A model generated the notes under the pieces. The model was given only the letters and a program-made list of their open reading frames with translations. It was not told where the DNA came from and did no database searches. The position numbers and the translations under genes are program-made. A stretch of 64,000 nt of DNA from Oryzias latipes (lineage: Eukaryota > Chordata > Actinopteri > Beloniformes > Adrianichthyidae): positions 21,542,802-21,606,801 of the forward strand of contig NC_019866.2 in the NCBI RefSeq assembly GCF_002234675.1, given 5' to 3'. Below are positions 10,373 through 22,000 of this stretch, piece after piece. Each line of letters starts with the position of its first letter. Position 1 is the stretch's first letter.

Positions 10373-10560
10373 ATGTGGGTCGGAAACGAGGACCTGTTGA
10401 AACCATGCGCAGGACATGCCGGCAGGCATTTCCCCTGCGGGGACTTTCAAATTTATCTGCCTGCTCCATTCGCTGGAGATGATGGACAGACTTTCCAGAG
10501 CTGGATCAAACAGCTGGAGGTGGCTGTCGGTGCAACGGCGGCAGGACAACAGCCACTTAG
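10373..10560 (+). pseudogene. gag fragment of the LTR element
   Basis: The frame from the ATG at 10373 reads [11 protein letters not shown], then [20 protein letters not shown]. This is typical of the start of Ty3/Gypsy-type gag with its F-x-G-x-D...W-x-x-Q-L-E signature. It lies 119 bp after the LTR end. The frame is cut after about 60 codons, where L2 sequence begins. No pol follows. Confidence 0.6.
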
Positions 10561-12458
10561 AAGACTTTCAGTCGGGGTTTAGGCCTCACCACAGCATGGA
10601 AACTGCTCTCGTTAGAGTCTCTAATGACTTGTTATTGGCCTTAGAAAAGGGACTACTTTCTATTCTGGTCCTGTCAGACCTCAGTGCAGCCTTTGACACT
10701 ATCGACCACAGTGTTTTACTCCAAAGGTTAGAGCTTGACATAGGGATCAGAGGATCTGCCCTCCAGTGGTTAAAATCCTATTTATCCGATAGGTATCAGT
10801 TTGTTCATGTAAATGGACATTCCTCTCAGTGCAATCGAGTTAACTATGGAGTCCCACAGGGCTCAGTTTTAGGACCCATCCTGTTTATGCTTTATATGCT
10901 ACCCCTAGAAAACATAATCAGGAAACGCAGCATTAATTTTCATTGTTATGCTGACGATACGCAGTTGTATATATCCATGAAACCTGACCAGAATGACAAA
11001 TTAGGGAAACTGAATGCCTGCATTAGAGACATCAAGACCTGGATGACAATTAATTACCTCCTCCTGAACCCAGAAAAAATTGAGGGTCATTATACTAGGT
11101 CCTAAAAACCTCAGAGATACTCTGTCTGATCAGATAGTCTCACTGGATAGTGTAAGTATAGCCCCCACCTTGGGTTTTTATTTGACCAGGATTTATCATT
11201 TAAGGCTCACATATTTCAGGCGTGTAGAACTGCCTTTTTTCACCTACGGAATATTGCTAAGATCAGAAATCCACTTTCTAAGAGTGATGCTGAAAAACTC
11301 ATTCATGCATTTGTTACGTCGAGGCTGGATTACTGTAACTCTTTGTTAGCAGCGTGTCCTAAGAGTTCCTTAAGACGTCTCCAGCTTGTTCAGAATGCAT
11401 TGTTAGCAGGAACTAGCAGAAGAGATCACATCACTCCTGTGTTAGTTTCGCTCCATTGGCTCCCAGTTGATTCTAAAATCAAGTTCAAGATCCTCCTGTT
11501 AACCTATAAGGCCTTACATGGAATGGCCCCGTTCTATATTAAGGACCTCATAGTCCATTACCATCCAAACAGAACACTTCGCTCACAAAATGCAGGACTG
11601 CTTGTGGTTTCTAGAATTAGTAAAAGTACAGTTGGAGGTAGAGCGTTTAGCCACCAAGCCCCTGTCTTATGGAATAAACTCCCAGCTCATGTTAGAGAGG
11701 CCGATTCAGTTTCTACATTCAAAGTTAGACTGAAAACATTCCTCTTTGGACAGGCTTATTGTCAGACTAGCTAGTATTCAGAGATTATTTAACTTAATGT
11801 CAATGTGTTTGAATAAAAATTAACAACAGTATCTATTTGTTTTAAAAGGCTGCTAGAAGTTGAAGCTGGGGTAACTCTGGTGTTCTCGGGTTCTGTCCTC
11901 TTTTTTCTCATCTACTTCAACCCTTCCTCTCTTCTGTATTCTTGATCATTATTCATCATTTAGGTCTCCATACCTCTGTTTGGTGCAGTGTGATTCATGT
12001 ACTGTCCCTCTACACCTGGCTGTGAATCCTGTCTCCGGCTCTATTCCGGGGCCCCGGCGGCCCCTTCAACTCCGGCTGGATGAAGCTCGTCTGCTGGACT
12101 TTAAATATGTAGTTGTAGCGTTAGATAAGTTCATTCTTCTCTATGAGTTCTGGTAATCACCTGTCCATCCTGGGGGTGGATCCCTCCTTCATGTGGGCAC
12201 CCCTGAGGTTTCTTCGTGTTTTCCGGAATCCGTTTTTTTAGGAGTTTTTCCTTACAGCAAAGGGGTATCTAAGTGCAGGGATGTCCAGTTTAGCTTAGTC
12301 AGTTTGTTAGTTCATTAAAGTATTTTACTATTGAATTCTATGTGTTCATGATCCTTTTGATTGTATGTTTAACAATTTCAGTTACCGTCACAAAGCCCAT
12401 TGAGACGACTGTTGTTATGATTTTGGGCTATACAAATAAAATTTAATTGAATTGAACA
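10556..12458 (+). mobile_element. L2-type LINE, 5'-truncated and frameshifted
   Basis: The reverse transcriptase is visible in broken frames. The first (to about 11105) has [28 protein letters not shown] (motif A), [10 protein letters not shown] and YADDTQLY (catalytic motif C). The frame then shifts near 11085 and again before 11343. The last part, 11343-11774, gives the thumb/C-terminal region with HITPVLVSLHWLPV and LWNKLPAHVR. The 3' end has the ggctatacaaataaaattta tail of fish L2 elements and an (aattg)n-like terminus. The N-terminal endonuclease is missing. It is a dead copy. Confidence 0.9.
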
Positions 12459-12763
12459 GCTTTAAAGTGTTCTTCATTGAGGAATATCTATGGAAGAAGC
12501 GTAAACATTTTTTCTGCAGTAGTCTTTCTAAACTGAGACAGTTGGAGCCCTTTTTTTCATGATGAGTGAACCAAAAGACACGGGGACAGGTGCTCAATCC
12601 CTTCAACAGTCATAATTAATGTTCTTAATTCCCCCAAAACGTTGTGCTTTGAAATGTTATGGGGACCAATATTGTGAAATTTAGTGCATTTTTACTCTAA
12701 AAACAATTCTTATCTGTAAACTTTCATATTTGGTGATTTTGGAGATTTGTTCTCTTTGTTCAG

Positions 12764-13020
12764 AGAGAAAATCATCGCAGCAAACATGGCTAAAATGTCC
12801 AAGATGGTGGCCGACTGGGTGAGAGAACCGGGAGGCCAAACAGAAGCAGAAGGAGGAGAAGGCGCGCCGAGAGAAGCTGCTGGCCGAGGCCAGGGAGCGC
12901 TTCGGGTTCTCGGTGGACCGACACAGCCTCAAGTTCCTGGAGATGGTAACAGAAATTGAGAAGGAAGAGAAAAAGAAGAAGAAACTCCTGAAGCGCAGAC
13001 TAAGAGAGGAGCAGGTCTAA
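12764..13020 (+). CDS. gadd45gip1: GADD45GIP1 (CRIF1, mitoribosomal protein mL64), terminal exon with a frameshift
   Basis: After the acceptor ctttgttcag the exon reads EKIIAANMAKMSKMVADW, then, one frame over, ENREAKQKQKEEKARREK, then LLAEARERFGFSVDRHSLKF and a Lys/Glu-rich helix ending at TAA. This matches the C-terminal coiled-coil half of GADD45GIP1, a subunit of the mitochondrial large ribosomal subunit near the exit tunnel that also binds nuclear partners. Between the codon for Trp and GAGAAC there are four bases (gtga) where three are expected, so the frame breaks near 12821. This could be an assembly error, a true null allele, or a pseudogene. The first exon (N-terminal half) was not found upstream; the preceding sequence is L2. 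Polyadenylation-like aataaataaatg lies near 13200. The human gene has two exons, consistent with this being exon 2. Confidence 0.75.
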
Positions 13021-15269
13021 TTCCCACTGCCCCTTCATAGCCTGCGCTGACTTTATCCATTTCCTGGGGTTAAATAGGATTCACCTACTGGACTAAAATA
13101 TCAACTTCTGTTCAAACGTATTTATTAAATCTGAGGTTGCAGATGAAACTGCTCCTTAGGTCTGGAAAAGCTTTTAGTCTTTATAAGAAGCCTCAGAGAA
13201 ATAAATAAATGTTCTTTACCTCTGTATTTACTTTTTTGCTGATTTTTTTTGCATTCATTTTAAAATGTTTGAAATGTTTTTAAGAAGAATGAAAGTAAAA
13301 CTTTTCAACACACCTTTGCTATGAATTGACTTCTTGTCATTCTTTTACCCAAACTTGACGTTTTTATGCTCTGACAAGTTTTTAGAGAGTTTTTACAAAC
13401 ATTTGATTTACCAGGCGATGCCTAATTTTTTTGTAATTTAAATTAAGCACGTCCTGCAATGATGAGACAATGGAAAGAAACCCATTTTTAATCTTTTCAG
13501 AGTTTTCCTGGTTTCTTTAGTGTTCATATCATTTAAGGTTGTCAATTCAAACACGGGTCCTCTCTGTTTTCTTTTTTTGTGTCTTATTTTCTGATTTTTC
13601 TATTGTTTTGAACAGCTAGGGCAAAGAGATGATGCTTGACATCGGTGACCGTATTTTAATGAAGTCCTCAAATGGGAAATGTGTTGAATTTATTTAATGT
13701 TTTTCTGCCCTTATTGAGCTCCAAAGATATGCAAAGTCCAATTCGTGGCACTGGCCAAACCACTAGGACTGATGGAAGGTTGTGTACTCCCCAAGGACGC
13801 TTTGACACGGGCAGAGCAGAAGCTGAACATCCGCCTGTCCGATACCTTCTAGTAAAATTTTTATCTTGGAGATTAAATGAAACCAGGGATGCAAACAAAT
13901 TTGAAAGTTGAAATGTCTTTATTACTATTAAGAAATTTTATTGTTTTACTTTAGAGACGAATAAGCCACTCATTAGATTCTTGCTGATTTTGAGAAGCAG
14001 AAGAGGTGAAAATCATATATTTAGACTGAAATGATGGAATTTCAGGCTGAACTGTTTCGCAAAGCTGGATATCTAGTCTGAAGTAGTAGACCTGGTAATT
14101 GGTGGTAACCAGCTACTACCAGCAACCTTTGGTTTAATAAAGTATGATGTGGGCTACATTATGAAAAATGTTTTTTTTTAAACATCATAGACCATAAATG
14201 AATTGCAATTTTAGTATTTGTCAATTTCTATATCTTTTATTTTGGTCTCAATTTCTTCAGTGTACATTTTTGTTTTGCTCATCTGAGCTGACATCTGGCT
14301 CAAAACTGTACCTCTGGATAGCCCCAATCTTGCTCGGTTGGGAGTCTGAGGGACTAGCAGTAGAGCATGTAAATAGAGAACTCTCAGTAAGGGGAAAGGG
14401 GGAGGGGGGTTCTCCACTCACAACTCAGAGGTGAATTTCTAAAGAACTCCTGCCGCTCTGCAGAAAATGTGTCCTATAAAATGACAAGTTTGTATTTAAT
14501 TTGAGCTAAAACGGCATAATCAGAATTAAAAGACCACTGGGAATGCTTTGAAAATAAATCAAAAGATGATCATAGTGGGAGTTTAAATCCACACACAGGT
14601 CCTCCCACCTGCCTTAAAAAAATAACATGGCTCTAACATTGGATAAAAAAAACGAATCTATAATGACATTGAGGCAACTTTTTTTTTTAAATGACCATCC
14701 GCAGTTGGTTATAACAGAAAACGAATCCAAATAAGCTCTTATTTTGGAGACGGGAGTCACTGGTAAATAGCTCCTTCCTGAAACCAGCCTCATTGTCCCT
14801 CTTGATTTGCTTGAAGTTTAGAAATGAAATGTGCAGTCTTGGTAAACACACACCTGTCACAGTGACATTTTTCTAACAGGTTCAGTCACCATCAACTTTT
14901 GTTTCTTAAAAAAATGTTTGAATGACTTAAAGATAGTTTTTGCAGGGTCACATACATTCAGTACGAGCTTTATCAGCAGGTGAAAACTCAAAAGTGAACC
15001 ACATCGGTAGAGATCGTCAGGTACTTTTTCTTTTTCCACAGCAAGTATCCTGCGCCAAGTGGTTTAGATGAAACGGTGATTGAGTTCAACTGCCGTTTAA
15101 CTTTGGAGGTTAAAAGGTATTTAATGCTCCACCTAGGCCGCCCTTTGACATGTGACCAACAGGCTTAAGGAGACTCCGGTCAAGGCAGGCTAAGAGTCTT
15201 TAAAGCTTCATATGCTGTTCCACACTCTGAAGTGGAACAGGAAAACAGCATCACCTATACCTCTGAGAG
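13021..15269. other. Intergenic region between gadd45gip1 and the sulfotransferase
   Basis: No coding exon is recognised. The 79-codon plus-strand ORF at 13672-13911 weakly recalls a LINE ORF1 tail (RYLLVKFLSWRLNE) but is too short to call. The stretch 14180-14590 is a partial copy of the TTAA-flanked element at 30963-31393. The 5' UTR and promoter of the sulfotransferase should lie just before 15270. Confidence 0.5.
14180..14590. mobile_element. Partial copy of the TTAA-flanked MITE family
   Basis: The words gaactcctgccgctctgcag (14444-14463) and ggcataat...gatgatcatagtgggagttta (up to about 14585) match gaactcctgccgctttgcag and gatgatcggagcgggtcttta in the complete copy at 30963-31393. The terminal repeats here are degraded. 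Confidence 0.6.
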
Positions 15270-16754
15270 ATGAAACATCACTGGTGGCTCTTGAAGTTGT
15301 GGAGATTTCGTGTGACAGGACTTCTGCTGGTCCTGGGGGTCACCTCACTGACCATCCTTCTGAGCACTTATTTTCTGAAACATTTAGGGTAAGTAGAAAA
15401 AAAAACACTTCCCTAAGCATTGACTTCTTTTTGTTCCTTTTGATTGTGTGGTTTGGTTTCCCCAGTGCACAGGATTTACATAAAGGCAGGAGTGGGATGC
15501 CACTGAAAGAAAGCAAGGACCTGAATGAAAAGTCAAAACAAAAAGCTCAAAACAGCCGACAAAAACAGACAAGTGCACAAGTTGCAAAATATCCCAATTT
15601 TTTTTTTGAAATCCTGAGGAGCAGAAGGCATAATCCTCCACCTGTTGTGTTTTTGAAAACACACAAGACAGGAAGCAGCACAGTGCAAAATCTGTTGTTC
15701 CGCATGGGGGAGAAGCATGGAGCAACGTTTGCCTTCCCCTCCTACAGCTACCAGTTCAGCTATCCAGACAAGTAAGGCAAAGTCTCAGAGCCTGTCTGCT
15801 TCCCAATGCTTCATGTTGGTGTTTGACCCTCTCTCCTCTCTCAGATTCGAGGCCGATTTTGTGGATGAGCTACCTGAAGGCTCCTCTCAGTTTGACATAC
15901 TTTGCAGCCACATGCGTCTAAACATGGAAGAGCTAAAAAAGGTGATGCCTCCAAACACCATCTACATCACCATCCTTCGTGACCCCGTGCAGACGTTTGA
16001 GTCGGTTTTTTCCTATTACACCTTCTCCATTCCGGCCTTCTCCCTGGCTAAAAAAGCTGCAGAGACTATGGAGAACAGGTCGGCCCTTTCAGTGTTTTTG
16101 GGGACGCCTGAATCCTTCTGGGACCCTAAATCTCCTGAAAATGGGCTTGGTAGGAACCCCATGAGCTTTGATTTTGGCCTTGATCTCCAGCATGGGAACA
16201 TGGCCTGGTCAGCTAACCTGACTGCGCTGGTGGAAACCTTCCACCTGATTATGATTGGAGAGCACTTTGATGAGTCCCTGGTCTTGCTGCGGGCTCTGCT
16301 GAAGCTGGAACTGGAAGAGCTCGCCTATGTTCACTTCAACACTCGTTCTGCACACAGCATTACTTCCCTAGATGAGACAACCAAAGCCAGGATAAGAACC
16401 TGGAACGACTTGGAGATGGAGCTGTATGACTTCTCCTTGAAGTTGTTTCAAAAGAAAGTGGAGGAGTACGGAGCCGAGAGGTTGAATAGAGATGTGGATC
16501 TTCTGAGGGCCTCCTCGAGCAGAATCAGACAGAAATGTGTGGCTGGCAAAAACGTTTCGCCTGAGGAACTGGAGGAATCAGTCAGACCGTGGCAGCCTGA
16601 CTCTGCCACCATACTGGGTTACAGTGTTCAAGGTAATCTGACCAAGGAGGAGCAAGGCTTCTGCATGCGACTCGTTCTGCCTGAACTTCAGTATCACGCC
16701 CATCTGTACTTTAAACAATATGGCAGAGCCATGCGGCCTGTACCTACAGAGTAA
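15270..16754 (+). CDS. Galactose-3-O-sulfotransferase (Gal3ST family)
   Basis: Transfers sulfate from PAPS to the 3-OH of terminal galactose on glycans or glycolipids in the Golgi. There are three coding exons: 15270-15388, 15466-15771 and 15845-16754. All junctions are GT-AG, and together they give 444 codons plus stop. A short cytosolic start (MKHHWWLLKLWRFR) precedes a signal-anchor helix at about residues 15-37, giving the type II Golgi topology. The 5'-phosphosulfate-binding loop is VVFLKTHKTGSST (about 100-112) and the 3'-phosphate-binding motif is YITILRDPVQTFES (about 182-195). Later family motifs include HFDESLVLLRALL and ILGYSVQGNLT, then LPELQY near the C-terminus. An N-glycosylation sequon (NRS) follows the second motif. 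The length fits the family. The sequence looks nearest to GAL3ST2-like members, but I cannot assign the paralogue. A Tc1 copy follows about 240 bp downstream; atg4d converges from the other side. Confidence 0.93.
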
Positions 16755-16997
16755 TGCTCTCCAGGAGCTGTCGGAATGTAGTTCAATACAGTCCGCGATC
16801 AATCAATTCAAACAAACAATTCTAAATATTCATAGCCTTAGCTCACAATGTGCAGAAAATACCGTATTAAAATCACAAAGACAATCAAAGGATCAAAAGG
16901 CACAAAGATCCCTCAAAATAAAGGAAAACAAAAAATTATTTTATAGACAAGACAGTCTTCCACCTGTAGCTTTACATTTAACTCATGTTTAAGTACA

Positions 16998-18097
16998 CAG
17001 TGGGGCAAAAAGTATTTTGTCAGCCTCCAATTTTGTAAGTTCTCCCACTTAAGAGAACAGAGAGCTGTAATTTCCGTCATACGTGTACCTCAACTATGAG
17101 AGACAAAATGAGAAAAAAAATCCAGAAAATCACATTGTTTGATTTTTAAAGACTTTAATTGCTAATTATGGTGGAAAATAAGTGTTTAGACACCCACAAA
17201 CAAGCAAGATTTCCGTCTCTCACAGACCTGCAACTTTTTCAGTAAGATATCCAAGACCAAAGAGCTTGTCTAAGGAGCTAATTGCTGACCTGTACCAGGA
17301 AGACTGAATCTGCAATAGGTAAGCAGCTTAGTGTGAAGAAGTCAACTGTGGAAGCAATTATTGGGAAATGGAAGACATACAAGACCACTGATAATCTCCC
17401 TCCATCTGTAAAGCATGGGGGTGGAAACATCATGCGTTGGGGCTGTTATTCAGTAAAGGGACCAGGATGACTGATCTGTGTAAAGGAAAGAATGAATGGG
17501 GCCATGTATGTTCAGATTTGGAAGGAAAACCTCTTTTCATCAGCAAAAGCACTGAAGATGAAACGTGGCTGCGTCTTTCAGCATGACAACAATCCAAACA
17601 CACTGACCGGGTGACAAAGAAGTGGCTTTGTAAGAAGCATTTCAAGGTCCTGGAGGGTTCTAGCCAGTCTCCAGATCTCAACTTCATAGAAGATTTTTGG
17701 AGGGAGTAAAAAGTCTGTGTTGCCCAGTGACAGCTCCAAACCATCACTGCTCTAGAGGAGATCTGCATGGAAGAATGGGCCAAAATGCCAGCAACAATTT
17801 GTGAAAACCTCGTGAAGACTTACAGAAAAGGTTTGACTGCTGTCATTGCCAACAAAGGGTGCCGTATATAATAAAGTATTGAGTTGAACTTTTGCCATTG
17901 ACCAAATACTTATTTTCCACCATAATTTACAAATGAGTTCTTTAATAATCATACAATGTGATTTTCTGGATTCTTTTTTCTTATTTTGTCTCTCTTAGTG
18001 GATGTATACCTATGATAAAATTACAGGCCTCTCTCATCTTTTAAAGTGGGAGAACTTGCACAATTGGTGGCTGATTAAATACTTTTTTGCCCCACTG
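16998..18097 (+). mobile_element. Tc1/mariner element, inactivated
   Basis: Terminal inverted repeats begin cagtggggcaaaaagtattt and end aaatacttttttgccccactg, flanked by TA on the right. Inverted similarity extends about 200 bp inward (ttattttccaccataatt). The interior is a broken plus-strand transposase. Recognisable pieces include SVKKSTVEAIIGKWKTYKTT (helix-turn-helix region), KHGGGNIMRWGCYS and QHDNNPNTL, with several stops and frameshifts. Confidence 0.9.
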
Positions 18098-18109
18098 TAA
18101 AGTAGTCAA

Positions 18110-18440
18110 AGTGTTTATGTGGGAGAGTTTGATTGACATGGATGTTGATCTGCATTCTCCTGCTCTGATAGGCTAACTCTGATACAGAGCCATGACTGTG
18201 TTGGAGAATTCGACTGAGTGATGTCACCCATAGACAATGATTTACTTCCAGCTCCAAAAAATGAAGTCAATTCAGTCGCCATTTTTTGTAATACATTGCC
18301 ATGTTGGAATCAGAAATGGTCAGTATGCTGCGATTGGTCTGAGTCAACGTTTCTATGGCAACCACTCTCCCCAATCAGGAGTGAGCTTGTTGGAAGTCCA
18401 GACCCCTACCATTGAAAGTGGCTACATGGAATTTTTGACA
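18110..18440. repeat. Dispersed fish repeat
   Basis: The segment with acccatagacaatgattta, the gaagtcaattcagtcgccat block and cgtttctatggcaaccact resembles a high-copy repeat of teleost genomes known to me only as a pattern. No coding signal is seen. Confidence 0.35.
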
Positions 18441-18639
18441 TGAAATTACATAATTTTATTGAGGCATCTGTCAGTGCCTAACTGGAATAACTTGCACAGC
18501 ATAAATGTATTTAGAAAAAAGTTTGATCTGTGATGGTCATTCACTGACACCTACAGCCTTCCTTTTTCTTAAAGAAGTGTCTGTCTGCATCAGCAGAGTT
18601 GTTCATTCGGTAGAAAAAAACAGTCCAAAAATGTTTCTT

Positions 18640-19069
18640 AAATTCATAAACTCTTTATTTAAATAAAAACAATCCAGAATGTCAGCATGTTTATCAGAAA
18701 TGTGGAAGTCAGGTGTTCCTAAGAATCCAATGATCGAACCCAAAGTGCAGCAAAGTGACGTGAAACACAAATCTCACAGCAACAAAAGCCTCGACTTTGT
18801 TGAACCGATCCAAAGGAATCTTTTGTTTTGCAGTTTGTTTTCTTCACACAAACAGGTTTAATAACTCCTAAAGATAAAAAATACAAATTTCTTTCAATTG
18901 AATGAATTTTTAAATTTAAAATACATTTTCAAATGTACAAAAAGCAGTCTTAAAATACAACATTCAGACGAAATGCCTGATCAGTTCAGCAGATTCCGTG
19001 GTGAAGATGGCTGTCTCAGTTCTCATTAGTGCAAACTTCACATTAAAGGGCTGATGTGCAGCTTTTCTG
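18640..19069 (-). other. atg4d: Probable 3' UTR of atg4d
   Basis: Follows the atg4d stop at 19070. The first good polyadenylation signal on the minus strand is aataaag at about 18651-18657. Confidence 0.5.
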
Positions 19070-22000
19070 TCACAGCAGAACAAACTCGTCCATGCTGCTG
19101 CTGGTGCTGACTCTCTTCAAATCGCTGCTCCTCTGGATATAGGTGACCCTGTGCACGGGGGAGCTGCTGTGCTCCTCGTCCTTCCAACTTTCCCCCTCTG
19201 AAAATATAAACATGGGGTATCCCTCTGCTGATGTGGAGACCACCTGCAGAAGTGAAGAACTCATACATCATAGGATTTCAGAGATGAGAGAATCAAATCA
19301 GCAAATTTCTTGTTTGGGTGAGAGTGGGGGGTGAAATGTTGTCATATGTTAGACATAGACCCAAAACAAAAAGCCAAATTTGGAATTAGATAGATGACGA
19401 GGCAGACCTCATTAACATTTGTGCACAATAGTTCAAGTTCCTGTTGTCCGCTTGCATAAAACCCGATGGTGCAGCTGGGATCCATGCGGGAGAACGGCAT
19501 TTTCCTGGGATATTTACAATGAAACGACTGTAAGAGAAAAGAAACATCAACAAATTGATTTATTAGTTGAGTTTAGTATTTGATCAAGTATATAAAAGAG
19601 AGTAAAGGACACTAAACACTAAACCCTGATTTTAAATTGAACAAAACACAGACTAAATATAGTTTTTTTTCAAGATTTCAACCGTTTTTTAAAGCCATTA
19701 CCACATTTGAAACACGCATTTCTGAGACCCCTATCACAGTAGATAGAATGATAGAAACATTCCTTAAAAAATCCATTGTGTATAACCTGGCCTCTTTTCT
19801 GTCCTGTAGCTCTTCATCATTCCACTAGGGGCAGTAAAGGCCCTTTTCTGTTTAAAAACACTTTTGGGGGGGAAAGTTTTGCTAATTTTCAAAACTTTAG
19901 GGGAAAAGTAACTCATCTATTGTTAATAATTTTTAAATAGACCCTTGCTGTATTTAAATAATGTTAAATGAGTTGATAACTCTTCATAATCCAGTTACAC
20001 GCGTCGACTATGGTTACAGCATGTTAAAAATGTGTGGATCAAATTTGAGACGATGCTCATTTTTTTCTGAACACTCATGTCAATATTTTTGCATCTTAAA
20101 CTAACATTGTTGTGAGCAAAAACTCACCAAATCACCCAAAATATCATAATTGATACTAACTGCATCTCATTAAAAAAAAGATACTGCAAAATATTTATGT
20201 TGCAGATTTTATCAAAGGGTTATAAAATAATCCCAATTCTAAAAAAAATAATCAGAATTTTCTGTCAATTCTTTGATGTAGTGGGTTTACAGGGTTAAGG
20301 AGAGAATACTGTTTAAACCTGCATAACCTTTGAGAAAATATAATCTGATGAGAAACTCCAAGAACACCGTAAGGACTCATCCAGTATTGTTATTAAAGGC
20401 AAACACGAAAAATGACAAACTGCAGCCTCGCTTGGTCCAGTAAAAGACGGTCTTTATGAATCAATATCAAGAGCCAGGAACAAAAGTGGAGAATTCAAGG
20501 AAAAACAATGCTCATCAAAAACAACAGACTAGTCTTAGATTTGACAAAAGGACAGAATAATTTACAACTTTAGGGAGAAATTTGATGTAAAAAGAGCTTT
20601 GAGAGCAGACTCTGTGAGCATCTTTAGACAAAATATAGGAACTGTCTCTTTCTGGAAGGGATCTGTCATTTGTCAATCATCCCCCAGGTTTAAAAGTACT
20701 TCTGCATCAGCCACTGACAGTTCTATACAGCCATGATGACCTGCAGGCTAGATAAACAAATGAATGTGAAACATTCAGCAACTATTGGTGCAAGTCAGAG
20801 ATCAGCAGCCAAAGAGACTAAATACGGTGACCTACCTCCAAAGGAAAGTTCTCCTTTGTCACATTCACAGTGAGCTGACAGTAATGAGGGTCCAAGTACA
20901 GCAGCTGGTCATCTGTCATTCAGTGGAAGAAAAAAAAAACAATTATCCAACTGAGGAGAAACATTTTTATAATCCACACTGTCCTTCCACTAACCCTGGA
21001 AGCCAACAAAGAACAGGGAGTGCTTTGGTCTACCGCCAATGATCCCAATACAGCACTGCAACTCCAGGAGTTTCTGTGGGAGGAAAATGACCTTGAAGGA
21101 AAAGTCTGACTGTGGATTTCAGGATTTTGATGACAATATTTTTAAGCTGAAACAAAATGTGTTTTTCCTCTGAAAGCTTATCGTCTACATTCTAGGACCT
21201 CAGGTAATATAGCACAGTTCTAACACCTTTATGCATAAAGAATGGTTTCAACATCGGTACTTGTTTACCTTTGCACAAACAGCAGATCTGTATGTGTGCA
21301 GGAATGATACACTGGAGGGAAATAAGTATTTGATCCCATTGATTCTGTGGGTTTGCCCACTTAAAAAGAAGTTGACAGTCTGTCATCCTAATGGTGGCTT
21401 CATTTGAACAGGGAGAGATAGAAAATCACAAAGACAAACAAGAAATCAACTGGAAAGAATGTATTCAAATTTATTTTTGAATTTCATTGAGAAAAAAAGT
21501 ATTTGATCTCTCTTGTGAGACAGACTTAATACTTTGTGGTAAAAGTCGTTTTGGCAGCACAGAGGTCAGATGTTTCTTGTTGTTGATGAGCAGGTTTCTG
21601 CACATATCAGGAAGTATTTGGGTCCATTCTTCTTTACAAACTACTTCTACATCACTCAGATTTGGTGGCTGTTGCTTAGCAACATCCGCTCTTTCCATAG
21701 GTTTTCCATAGGATTGACTGGCTGGACGACTCCATGACCTTGATATGCTTCTTCTTCAGCCGTTCCTTGGTTGTCTTGGCTGTATGTTTTGGGTGTCATT
21801 ATCTTGTTGGAAGACTCATCCACCACCCATTTTAAGCCTCTAGATGGAGGGAAGGATTTGATGGTACATGGCCCCGCCCATCCTTCCGTCCACACGGTGA
21901 AGTAGCCCTGTGCAAACCCCCCCCCCCCCCCCCCTTTCCCTAAAGCATGATGCTTCCACCTCCATGCTTGACGGTTGGGATGGTGTTTTTAGCTTCATCT

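Noticed and set aside
13672..13911. 79-codon ORF resembling a LINE ORF1 end
   Set aside because: Similarity is limited to about ten residues and no other LINE parts flank it.
21917..21934. 18-base C run as a functional element
   Set aside because: Lies inside a decayed Tc1 copy; simple homopolymer growth is enough to explain it.
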